From contig MKVX01000002.1 of the NCBI GenBank assembly GCA_001899255.1, forward strand, positions 62,001-126,000: 64,000 bases of DNA, given 5' to 3'. Below the pieces are notes generated by a model. That model ran no database searches, was not told the origin of the DNA, and saw only the letters and a list, made by a program, of their open reading frames with translations. Of the stretch, positions 46,273-54,533 are shown one piece after another (position 1 is the first letter of the stretch; each line of letters opens with the position of its first letter). Both the position numbers and the translations under genes were made by a program. The DNA comes from Rhizobiales bacterium 62-47. Lineage in GTDB: Bacteria; Pseudomonadota; Alphaproteobacteria; Rhizobiales; Xanthobacteraceae.

Positions 46273-46980
46273 TTACGAACACCGCGCCGCGGCGATGGCG
46301 TGCATGCGGTTGTCGCCGAGCACATGCGCGGTGAATGCGAGCGACTTGAAGATCGCCGCGAAGGCCAGATCGCGAATGCTCAAGCCCCCGGTGTAAGCGC
46401 CGAATGACGGCATCACCGCGCGCTCACCGTCGCTGGCGAAGCAGCGCCGCTCCACCGAGCGCCCGCGTCGGCTGACGCGCGCTTTCGGATGCAGATGCCC
46501 GGCAATCTCGCCGGCCGCCCCGGTCGGCTCGTGGCGGAACGCCAGCGGCCCGATCGCCACTTCGTCGGCCACCGCGCCGCCGAGATCGCGCGGCAAATCC
46601 GGATCGTGATTGCCGACGATCCAAATCCAGTCGCGGCCCCGCTGCAACGACGCCAGCGTCGTGCGATCGGCGGCATCGAGGCGGCCATGCGCCTCGCGGT
46701 CATGGAAGCTGTCGCCGAGCGCGATGACGTGACGCGGATCGTACCGCGCGATGACCGCGCCGAGCCGACTCAACGTGGCAGCCGTGTCGTAAGGCGGCAG
46801 CAGCACGCCGCGCATGGCGAAGCTCGAACCTTTTTCCAGATGCAGATCGGAGACGACCAGCAGTCGTTCGCCTTCCCAAAAGAACGCACCGGACAGATCG
46901 GCAACCAGCGTCACGCCGGCGACGGTTGCGGCGTGCACCGTCGTGCCGTTCTCCATCCCTGCCTGCGCGCGCGCCGTCAC
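46273..46980 (-). CDS. pdeM: Ligase-associated DNA damage response endonuclease PdeM
   Basis: A 235-residue calcineurin-like metallophosphoesterase. Its metal-binding motifs occur in order: VVSDLHLEKGSSFA, IALGDSFHDREAHGR, VGNHDPDLP and AGHLHPKAR. PdeM belongs to the conserved set of four genes (ligase, exonuclease, Lhr-like helicase, PdeM) linked to DNA repair. The GTG at 46978-46980 overlaps the helicase stop (GTGA), so the two are coupled. The partner ligase and exonuclease are 4 kb away on the other strand. Confidence 0.92.
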   Translation of the reverse strand: MTARAQAGMENGTTVHAATVAGVTLVADLSGAFFWEGERLLVVSDLHLEKGSSFAMRGVLLPPYDTAATLSRLGAVIARYDPRHVIALGDSFHDREAHGRLDAADRTTLASLQRGRDWIWIVGNHDPDLPRDLGGAVADEVAIGPLAFRHEPTGAAGEIAGHLHPKARVSRRGRSVERRCFASDGERAVMPSFGAYTGGLSIRDLAFAAIFKSLAFTAHVLGDNRMHAIAAARCS

Positions 46981-49586
46981 GATGATCCCGTCGCCTCTTT
47001 CACCAGTTCCTCGGCCGCTTCTGCCAACAATTCGTCGGACGCCTCGCCGTAAACCGCTTCGCGGCCGATTTCCAGCATCACCGGCACCGCCAGCGGCGAG
47101 ATACGCTCAAGTTCCTTGTGGGTGATTCGTCCGCTGATCCGCGCCAACATATCACTGAGCCGCCGAATATCGAGCAGCCCCGTCGCGGCATCGGCCCGCG
47201 CCGCGCGCAGCAGCACGTGATCCGGCTGATGCTTGCGCAGCACGTCATAGACGAGGTCCGTAGAAAACAGCACCTGCCGCCGGCTTTTCTCCTCGCCGGT
47301 AAAGCGCCGCGCGATCAATCCCGAAATAATGGCGCAGGTTCGGAAGGTGCGTTTCATCAGCGCCGATTCCGCCAGCCACGCTTCGAGATCGTCGCCAAGC
47401 ATGTCGGGATCAAACAACGCATCGAGGTTCAAGCGGCGTTGCCGGATCATCGCCGACATGTCGCCCAGCCCCCACACCGCCAGCGCATACTCGTTGGCGA
47501 CGAAGCCGAGCGGTCGCGCGCGCGCGCGTTCCAGCCGCCGCGTCAGCAGCATGCCGAGCGTCTGATGCGCCAGCCGTCCCTCGAACGGATAGCAGACGAG
47601 GTAATGCTTGTCGGCGCGCGGAAAGGTCTCGACCACCATTTCGCGCGCGCCCGGCACGCTCGACAGATGCGCCTGCAGCGACAGCCATTCGCGCACCTGA
47701 TCCGGCAGGCCACGCCATGCGCGCTGGTCGGCCAGCAGCAGGCGCACGCGTTCGGCGAGATAGGTCGAGAGCGGAAACTTGCCGCCCATATAGGACGGCA
47801 CCTTGGCGTCGGCGTCATTGGCCCGCGAGACGTAGACCTCGTCCTCGACCAGCGCCTCGTAGCGCACGATCTCGCCGCCGAACACGAAAGTGTCGCCGAT
47901 CACCAGCCCTTCGATGAAATATTCCTCGATCTGGCCGAGCATGCGCCCGCCGCGCGCGATGGCGCCGGTCGAACCGGAGCCGCCGCGACGCGAGCGCACC
48001 AGCTTCACCTTTAGCATCGATTCCTCGACGATGGTGCCGACGTTGAGCCGATAGCTTTGCCGCACGCGCGGATTGGTGACGCGCCAGCGTCCCTGCGCAT
48101 CCTGCTTGATGCGCGCGAAGCGTTCATAGCTTTTCAGCGCGTAGCCGCCGGTGGCGACGAACTCCACCACATCGTCGAAATCGCTGCGCGACAGGCCGGC
48201 ATACGGCGCGGAGGTCAGCACTTCGGCATAGAGTTCATCGGACAAGAACGGCGCCCCGCAGGCGCAACCCAGCACGTGCTGCGCCAGCACATCGAGCGCG
48301 CCGGTGCGCAACGGCGGCGTGTCCTGTGCGTTCTCCGCCACCGCGTCGATGGCGACGCGGCATTCCAGCACCTCGAACCGATTGGCGGGCACCAGCACGG
48401 CGCGCGAGGCTTCGTCGATGCGATGATTGGCGCGGCCGATCCGTTGCATCAGCCGCGACGCGCCCTTCGGTGCACCGACATTGATGACCAGATCGACATC
48501 GCCCCAGTCGACACCGAGATCGAGCGATGAGGTGCAGACCACGCCGCGCAACTTTCCTGCCGCCATGGCGTCCTCGACCTTGCGCCGCTGCGCGACGTCG
48601 AGCGAACCGTGATGCAGGGCGATGGCGAGTCCGTCGTCGTTCATCCGCCACAGATCCTGGAACAGCATCTCGGCCTGGCTGCGCGTGTTGACGAACACCA
48701 GCGTGGTCTTGTTGCGTTTTATCAGATCGTAAATCTCGGCCATGGCGTGTCGCGCCGAATGTCCCGCCCATGGCAGCCGCTCGCTGGTGTCGAGCATCTC
48801 GACGATCGGCGCCGCCGCGCCGCCGGCGACGACGATATCGGCTCGTCGTTCGCCCTCCCCGCCACGCGCTTCGCCCGCGGGAGGAGGGGAGAGTTGCGGC
48901 ACAAGGAAACGCGCCAGCGACTCCGGTTCGGCCACCGTCGCCGACAGGCCGATGGCGCGGATCTGTGGCGCGATGCGCCACAGCCGCGCCAGCCCGAGCG
49001 ACAGCAGATCGCCGCGCTTCGACGTCACCAGCGCATGCAGTTCATCGAGCACGATGCGCTTGAGCGAGGAAAACAGGAACGGCGCGTCGTCCGATGCCAG
49101 CAGCAACGCCAGTTGCTCCGGCGTCGTCAGCAGAATGTCGGGCGGATAGCGTCGCTGCCGCTGCCGCCGCGACACCGGCGTATCGCCGGTGCGGGTCTCG
49201 ACCTTGATCGGCAGCGCCATCTCGGCGATCGGCGCTTCCAGATTGCGGGCAATATCGACCGCCAGCGCCTTCAGCGGCGAAATGTACAGCGTATGCAGGC
49301 CACCGCTACGCCTGACGGCGCGACCCGTGGAAACCGTAGCCGCGCGGGCCGGCGCGGACGATTCGGACAATTCCACCAATGTCGGCAGAAACCCGGCCAG
49401 CGTCTTGCCGGCGCCGGTCGGTGCGATCAGCAGCGCCGAGCGCCCCTGCCGCGCCTTGTCCAGCAGCGCCAGTTGATGGGCACGCGGCGACCAGCCCCGC
49501 GCCGCGAACCAGCGCGCGAAAACCTCGGGCAGCGGCACAGGCCGCGAATCGGCGTCGGAAGGCGGCACAGCGGCAAATTTAGGCAA
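46977..49586 (-). CDS. Ligase-associated DNA damage response DEXH-box helicase (Lhr-like)
   Basis: An 869-residue superfamily 2 helicase. Walker A is LLIAPTGAGKTLAG, the Walker B/DEXH box is IVLDELHALV, and motif VI is LMQRIGRANHRIDEASRA. Typical Lhr winged-helix and C-terminal domains follow. It is expected to unwind or remodel damaged DNA with the associated ligase and nucleases. At about residues 231-247 the protein carries PQLSPPPAGEARGGEGERR, which looks like translated intergenic repeat DNA (48850-48893). The start is the TTG at 49584-49586, because an in-frame stop lies just upstream. A later GTG is possible. Confidence 0.93.
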   Translation of the reverse strand: MPKFAAVPPSDADSRPVPLPEVFARWFAARGWSPRAHQLALLDKARQGRSALLIAPTGAGKTLAGFLPTLVELSESSAPARAATVSTGRAVRRSGGLHTLYISPLKALAVDIARNLEAPIAEMALPIKVETRTGDTPVSRRQRQRRYPPDILLTTPEQLALLLASDDAPFLFSSLKRIVLDELHALVTSKRGDLLSLGLARLWRIAPQIRAIGLSATVAEPESLARFLVPQLSPPPAGEARGGEGERRADIVVAGGAAAPIVEMLDTSERLPWAGHSARHAMAEIYDLIKRNKTTLVFVNTRSQAEMLFQDLWRMNDDGLAIALHHGSLDVAQRRKVEDAMAAGKLRGVVCTSSLDLGVDWGDVDLVINVGAPKGASRLMQRIGRANHRIDEASRAVLVPANRFEVLECRVAIDAVAENAQDTPPLRTGALDVLAQHVLGCACGAPFLSDELYAEVLTSAPYAGLSRSDFDDVVEFVATGGYALKSYERFARIKQDAQGRWRVTNPRVRQSYRLNVGTIVEESMLKVKLVRSRRGGSGSTGAIARGGRMLGQIEEYFIEGLVIGDTFVFGGEIVRYEALVEDEVYVSRANDADAKVPSYMGGKFPLSTYLAERVRLLLADQRAWRGLPDQVREWLSLQAHLSSVPGAREMVVETFPRADKHYLVCYPFEGRLAHQTLGMLLTRRLERARARPLGFVANEYALAVWGLGDMSAMIRQRRLNLDALFDPDMLGDDLEAWLAESALMKRTFRTCAIISGLIARRFTGEEKSRRQVLFSTDLVYDVLRKHQPDHVLLRAARADAATGLLDIRRLSDMLARISGRITHKELERISPLAVPVMLEIGREAVYGEASDELLAEAAEELVKEATGSS

Positions 49587-49696
49587 TCTTCACCATGTCA
49601 GGCCATACCGTTCGTGACGTGGTGTGACCTGCAAACGACAGACACCCACCTGTTCCGCCTGTAGACTCCCGGCATCATCTGGGAATGGAATCGACA

Positions 49697-51043
49697 ATGA
49701 AAAAGCTTCTTGCAGGCGTCGCGCTCATCGGAACCGCCGTCAGCGCCCAGGCGGCTGACATGGCCGTCAAAGCGCCATACCTCAAGGCCCCGGTGGCTTC
49801 GATCTACGACTGGACCGGCTTTTATATGGGCGTCAACGCCGGCGTCGGCCTTGGCCGCGACCGCACCCAGCATTTCGCGCCGGGCACCACGGATTCCACC
49901 TACCTGCAACCGCTCGGCGGCATCGGCGGCGCCCAGATCGGCTACAACTGGCAAACCAACTCGATCCTCGGCCCGATGGTGCTGGGTGTCGAAGCCGATA
50001 TCCAGGGTGCCGGCATGACGGATGGCCGCACCAACCTGCTCGGCGATCAATACAACCAGAAGCTCGACTGGTTCGGCACCGTGCGCGGCCGCATCGGCCT
50101 CGTGACCGGCCCGACCCTGAGCTACTTCACCGGCGGCTACGCCTACGGCAACGTCAACACCAGCATCGTCACCGGCGGCGTGCCGTTCAGTTTCAATGGC
50201 GGCCGGAGCGGCTGGACCTGGGGCAGCGGCGTCGAGGCCGCACTGGGCGGCAACTGGACCGGCAAGATCGAATATATGTATCTCGATCTCGGCAACCGCA
50301 CCGACATCTTCGCCGGCGGCACGCAGGCGCTGCAATCCGAACTGCGCGAGCAGATCTTCCGCGTCGGCCTGAACTATCGCATCGGCGGCAACAGCGTTTA
50401 CACCCCGGTGGTGGCGGCTAACTGGAGCGGCTTCTACCTCGGCGGCAACTTCGGTTCCGGCACCGGCCGCGACCGCACCACGCTCACCGACCTGACAACC
50501 AATACGACCGCGCTGTTCAACCTCGCCCCCGATGGCTTCAACGGCGGCGTGCAGGCCGGCTATAACTGGCAGGCCGGCAACTGGGTCTACGGTCTCGAAG
50601 CCGACATCCAGGGCGCAACGCAGGAAGACAACAAGACCTGCATCGGCTGCACGCCGGGTGCCTCGCTGGACTTCAATGCCAAGCTGCCGTGGTTCGGCAC
50701 CGCGCGTGGCCGCCTCGGCTATTCGGTCGGGCCGTCGCTGTTCTATGCCACCGGCGGCTTCGCCTATGGCAGCGTGAAGACCGACATCAACGGTGTCGGC
50801 CTGTCGCAGACCCGGACCGGCTGGACCGTTGGCGCCGGCCTCGAAACGCCGTTCACGCTGCTCGGCCTGTTCGGACCGAACTGGACGTCGAAGACCGAAT
50901 ACCTCTATGTCGATCTCGGCACGGCAACGAACGCATTCACGCTCAATGGCGCGCCGGGAGTGCTCTCGACCCAGGTGCAGGAACATGTCTTCCGCACCGG
51001 CCTGAACTATCACTTCAATACGCCGGTGGTCGCGAAGTACTGA
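49697..51043 (+). CDS. Outer-membrane beta-barrel protein with two tandem Omp31-like barrels
   Basis: A 448-residue exported protein. The signal peptide (KKLLAGVALIGTAVSAQA) precedes the mature start ADMAVKAP. The mature protein contains two similar units. Unit 1 (about 30-235) includes YDWTGFYMGVNAGVGLGRDR, AQIGYNWQ, FGTVRGRIGLV, FTGGYAYGNVNT and EQIFRVGLNYRIG. Unit 2 (about 240-444) repeats this as NWSGFYLGGNFGSGTGRDR, GYNWQAGNWVYGLEADIQGA, FGTARGRLGYS, ATGGFAYGSVKT and EHVFRTGLNYHF. Each unit is one Omp25/31-sized barrel, so the protein is an internal duplication. A strong terminator follows. An ATG four codons upstream is also possible. Confidence 0.9.
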   Translation: MKKLLAGVALIGTAVSAQAADMAVKAPYLKAPVASIYDWTGFYMGVNAGVGLGRDRTQHFAPGTTDSTYLQPLGGIGGAQIGYNWQTNSILGPMVLGVEADIQGAGMTDGRTNLLGDQYNQKLDWFGTVRGRIGLVTGPTLSYFTGGYAYGNVNTSIVTGGVPFSFNGGRSGWTWGSGVEAALGGNWTGKIEYMYLDLGNRTDIFAGGTQALQSELREQIFRVGLNYRIGGNSVYTPVVAANWSGFYLGGNFGSGTGRDRTTLTDLTTNTTALFNLAPDGFNGGVQAGYNWQAGNWVYGLEADIQGATQEDNKTCIGCTPGASLDFNAKLPWFGTARGRLGYSVGPSLFYATGGFAYGSVKTDINGVGLSQTRTGWTVGAGLETPFTLLGLFGPNWTSKTEYLYVDLGTATNAFTLNGAPGVLSTQVQEHVFRTGLNYHFNTPVVAKY

Positions 51044-51067
51044 TCGCCACCACGACACCAAATATCG

Positions 51068-51100
51068 AAACCCCGGCCTGAGAGCCGGGGTTTTTGTTTT
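51068..51100 (+). terminator. Rho-independent terminator after the outer-membrane protein gene
   Basis: AAACCCCGGC (51068-51077) pairs with GCCGGGGTTT (51084-51093) around CTGAGA. It is followed by a run ending TTGTTTT. The neighbouring methyltransferase is convergent, ending at 51116, and may share it. Confidence 0.92.
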
Positions 51101-51115
51101 GAAGAGCGACAGCTT

Positions 51116-52042
51116 TCAATCTTTCGTCGCAACGACGACAAGTCCCGGCACCGCGACCCCGCTTTCGTTGCGCGCCGACGCATGCGCCAATTGCAACAGC
51201 CGCAGACCGACGCCGGCAATGACGTCGCGGACGTAACTCGCGCCGTGGGCATAGCGCAGCCCCTCACCCAGCACGACCCCATCACCCGCATGGGTTTCGG
51301 TGGTGAAGGCCAGCAATCCGCCCGGCTGCAGCACCCGCGCGGCCTCGCGCAGCAACGGCACGAGATCCAGCACATAGATCATGACATCGGCGGCGATGAT
51401 CAGATCGGCGCTCGCTGCCATCTTGCCGCTCAGTCCCTGCACGGCATCGGCGACCTGCAGCTCGTTGTAAAGCCCGGTCGCCTGTGCCTGCTCGAGCATG
51501 AGTGGCGACAGATCGATGCCATCGATGCGATCGACCAGGTCGGCAAAGGCCCGCGCTGCCAGCCCGGTGCCGCAACCGAGATCGATGCCATGCTTGAAAA
51601 ACGCGGGTCGTCGCATCGCGTGGCGCGCCGCGATCACCGCGCGAAGCAGCAGCTCCGGCCCGCGATAGTCGAGGTTGCCGACCAGCGACGCCTCGAAGCG
51701 CTTGGCGTATTGATCGAACAGCGCGCGGACATAGGTCGGCGACATGTCCGCTATCGGCTCCGCACCGAGCCGGATCAGACGCAGCCGCGCACCGTGCCTA
51801 TCCTCGGCATCTGCGACGATCGCCCGCCGGTAGGCCGCAATGGCGTCATCGTGCTGATTGAGCTGCTGCTTGATATCGCCCAGCGCGAACCAGGCCGAGG
51901 CGAAGCCGGGCGCCAGTTCCACCGCCTGCGCCATCAGGTCGGCGGCGCCATAGAGGTCGCCGCGCAGTTGCAGGTCGCGCGCGAAATCATATCGCCGGTC
52001 GGCCACCAGATCGCCGGACGACATGAACACGCGCGTCGACAT
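51116..52042 (-). CDS. TPR-containing class I SAM-dependent methyltransferase
   Basis: A 308-residue protein. Two or so TPR helices lie at about 15-90 (LQLRGDLYGAADLMAQAVELAPG, AIAAYRRAIVAD). A Rossmann methyltransferase domain follows, with the SAM-binding motif GIDLGCGTGLAARAF and the DLIIAADVMIYVLDL and PGGLLAFTTETH strands. The family is often annotated as methyltransferase of the small-molecule type with a predicted TPR module. The substrate is unknown. It lies between an outer-membrane protein gene and a binding-protein gene with no evident functional link. Confidence 0.88.
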   Translation of the reverse strand: MSTRVFMSSGDLVADRRYDFARDLQLRGDLYGAADLMAQAVELAPGFASAWFALGDIKQQLNQHDDAIAAYRRAIVADAEDRHGARLRLIRLGAEPIADMSPTYVRALFDQYAKRFEASLVGNLDYRGPELLLRAVIAARHAMRRPAFFKHGIDLGCGTGLAARAFADLVDRIDGIDLSPLMLEQAQATGLYNELQVADAVQGLSGKMAASADLIIAADVMIYVLDLVPLLREAARVLQPGGLLAFTTETHAGDGVVLGEGLRYAHGASYVRDVIAGVGLRLLQLAHASARNESGVAVPGLVVVATKD

Positions 52043-52063
52043 GCTCAGCCCATCAGCAACGCA

Positions 52064-52098
52064 ACGCGGCTGGTCAGAGGCGGGCCGACCAGCCGCGT
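52064..52098. terminator. Long GC-rich hairpin between the binding-protein and methyltransferase genes
   Basis: ACGCGGCTGGTC (52064-52075) pairs perfectly with GACCAGCCGCGT (52087-52098) around an 11-base loop. It is downstream of the binding-protein stop on the minus strand and could end that transcript, though no T-run follows. Confidence 0.5.
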
Positions 52099-52141
52099 CA
52101 CAAACTCGAAGTCTGATGACGGGCTTGGCAGGCGCGCGCTC

Positions 52142-53362
52142 CTAGTCGCTATACGGCTTCTCGGAAATATCCCAATCGGCACCGTTGAAGGTCGATATAT
52201 AGAGCGTCTTCATCGGCGTGTAATCGTCCGGCGTGAACGAATAGGTGATGCCGTCGAGCATATACGGCGAATGGAAGCCGTTCAGGCTGGCCGCCTGCTT
52301 CAGCACGTTCTCGCGGGTGAGGTTGTCGCCGCAGCGGCGCAGGATTTCCGCCATGGTCACTGCCTGGCCGTAGCCGGCGAACGCGATGGTGTTGTCGCGG
52401 TCGACGGTCGGCAGATACTTCTTGCGCAACTCCTCGAAGGCGACCACGTCCGGATCGTTCTCGAAGCGCGGCACGCCGACTTCCTTGGCGTAGCGAATCG
52501 CAACGATGCCCTTGGCATTGTCCAGTCCGGCCGCGTGCAGGATCGAGCGTCCGGTCGATCCCGCCGACAGCAGGTGCAGCGGCTTCCAGCCCAGTTCGGC
52601 AAGCTTGCGGATCGACTGCGACGTCGCCTTGCCGGTGCTGATGTTATAGAACACGTCGGCGCCCGACTTCGCCAGATTGATGATCTGCGAGTCGATGGTC
52701 GGATCGGTCAGGTCGTAGGTCGCCTCCGCGATCACCTTGGCGTTGCCGCCGGCCTTCGCAAGCTCCTCCTTGAACGGACCGAGGAAATCGCGGCCAAAAT
52801 CATCGTTCTGATAGAAGATCGCCACCTTGGCGTTGGGATTCACGCTGAGAACGTACTTGGCGAGAATGCGGGCTTCGGTCGGATAGAGCGGCAGCCCGGC
52901 CAGCGTCCATTTGTTCTTCTTCGGATCGTTCCACTTCGATGCGCCGGTGTTAAGCAGCAGCTGCGGCACGCCTTTGCTGTTGAGGTACTTGTGCACGGCG
53001 GTCTGCGGCGCGGTGCCGAGTGAGCCGAACAGCGCCAACACCTCTTCCTGTTCGACGAGACGGCGGGTCTGCTCGACCGCCTTCGGCGCGGAATAGGCAT
53101 CGTCCGCCGAGATGAACTTGATCTTGCGGCCATTGATGCCGCCCTTCTCGTTCAGCATCTGGAAATAGGCCTCGCCGACGCGGCCCAGCACGCCATAGAG
53201 CGATCCCGGCCCCGAATGCGGAACGGTCTGGCCCAGCTTGATCTCGGTATCGCTGGCGCCCGGATCGTATTTCTTGTCCGCGGCGTGGGCGCTGGAGGCG
53301 AGGAACAATGCGGCGGTGGCGGCAACGGCCCGAAACAGCCGCGTCGAGGGGCGTCGATCCAT
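52142..53362 (-). CDS. ABC transporter substrate-binding protein, branched-chain amino acid (LivK) type
   Basis: A 406-residue periplasmic protein. The signal peptide (LFRAVAATAALFLASSAHAA) is followed by the Peripla_BP_6 pattern (EIKLGQTVPHSGPGSLYG, AYFQMLNEKGGINGRKIKF, AVEQTRRLVEQEEVLALFG, IFYQNDDFGRDF). Such proteins bind leucine-type or other amides and acids. No permease or ATPase genes are adjacent, so it must work with a transporter encoded elsewhere. The start at 53360-53362 has GGGAGA upstream. Confidence 0.9.
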   Translation of the reverse strand: MDRRPSTRLFRAVAATAALFLASSAHAADKKYDPGASDTEIKLGQTVPHSGPGSLYGVLGRVGEAYFQMLNEKGGINGRKIKFISADDAYSAPKAVEQTRRLVEQEEVLALFGSLGTAPQTAVHKYLNSKGVPQLLLNTGASKWNDPKKNKWTLAGLPLYPTEARILAKYVLSVNPNAKVAIFYQNDDFGRDFLGPFKEELAKAGGNAKVIAEATYDLTDPTIDSQIINLAKSGADVFYNISTGKATSQSIRKLAELGWKPLHLLSAGSTGRSILHAAGLDNAKGIVAIRYAKEVGVPRFENDPDVVAFEELRKKYLPTVDRDNTIAFAGYGQAVTMAEILRRCGDNLTRENVLKQAASLNGFHSPYMLDGITYSFTPDDYTPMKTLYISTFNGADWDISEKPYSD

Positions 53363-53492
53363 GGGTCCGGTCTCTCCCGTCAATGTTCGGCAAGTCGACT
53401 TGCTCTGCGGGCGATCCTATCAGGCACTGAAGCGACGACAATTGCGTCTACGCGCTGTTTCGATAGCACTTGATGCGACCTATATTCGCAAC

Positions 53493-54533
53493 ATGCGTCC
53501 GCACGACATCATGGTTCCCACCGCGGCGGGTCTTTGCTGCAAGGCCGGCGGCTTCCATATCGATCCGATGCGGCCGGTGGAGCGGGCGCTCATCACCCAC
53601 GGTCATTCCGATCATGCCCGCCCCGGCCATGGCACGGTGCTGGCGACGCAACCGACGCTGGACATGATGAGGCTGCGCTACGGCGACAACTTCGCCGGCC
53701 GCACCCAGGCCATCGCCTATGGCGAAACAATCCAGCTCGGCGACGTGACGGTGACGTTCCATCCCGCCGGCCACGTGCTCGGTTCGGCACAGATTGCTGT
53801 GACGCGGAACGCAACGCGCATCGTCGCCTCCGGCGACTACAAGGATGCCCCCGACCCAACCTGCGCGCCGTTCGAGGTGGTGCCGTGCGATGTCTTCATC
53901 ACCGAGGCAACCTTCGGACTGCCGGTGTTCCGTCATGGCGACGCGGCGGATGAAGTCGCCAAGCTGCTGGCATCGGTGGCGCTATTCCCGGACCGCGCGC
54001 ATCTGGTCGGCGCCTATTCGCTCGGCAAGGCGCAGCGGGTGATCGCGCTGATCCGCGCCGCCGGCTACGACGCGCCGATCTATCTGCACGGCGCGATGGA
54101 AAAGATCACCGCCTATTATCTAAGCCGCGGTGTCGCACTCGGCGAGTTGCGCCCGGTCAAGGGTATGACCAAGGCGGCGCTGGCCGGAACCATCACGCTG
54201 GCGCCGCCCTCGGCGACCTCCGACATCTGGACGCGGCGCTTCCCCGATCCGGTCACCGCGTTCGCATCCGGCTGGATGCGGGTGCGGGCCCGCGCCCGGC
54301 AACGCGGCGTCGAACTGCCACTGGTGATTTCCGACCACGCCGACTGGGACGGCCTGACCAGCACCATCACGGCGACCGGCGCCGGTGAAGTCTGGGTGAC
54401 GCACGGCGAAGAGGAAGCGCTGGTGCATTGGTGCAAGAGCCAAGGGCTGACGGCGCGACCGCTGGCGCTGGTCGGCTATGGCGACGAGGATGCGGACGCC
54501 GCACTGCCCGACGCCGAGGGCAGCAGCGAATGA
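53493..54533 (+). CDS. Ligase-associated DNA exonuclease (MBL-fold, beta-CASP-like)
   Basis: A 346-residue metallo-beta-lactamase-fold nuclease related to Artemis/SNM1. The zinc motif HGHSDHARPGH near residue 35, the later PAGHVLGSAQI and SGDYKDAPDPT blocks, and the ISDHADWD motif are present. With the ligase it belongs to the four-gene DNA-damage set. The stop overlaps the ligase ATG (ATGA at 54530-54533), so the two are coupled. The ATG at 53493 starts the conserved sequence, but no clear ribosome site is seen. Confidence 0.92.
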   Translation: MRPHDIMVPTAAGLCCKAGGFHIDPMRPVERALITHGHSDHARPGHGTVLATQPTLDMMRLRYGDNFAGRTQAIAYGETIQLGDVTVTFHPAGHVLGSAQIAVTRNATRIVASGDYKDAPDPTCAPFEVVPCDVFITEATFGLPVFRHGDAADEVAKLLASVALFPDRAHLVGAYSLGKAQRVIALIRAAGYDAPIYLHGAMEKITAYYLSRGVALGELRPVKGMTKAALAGTITLAPPSATSDIWTRRFPDPVTAFASGWMRVRARARQRGVELPLVISDHADWDGLTSTITATGAGEVWVTHGEEEALVHWCKSQGLTARPLALVGYGDEDADAALPDAEGSSE

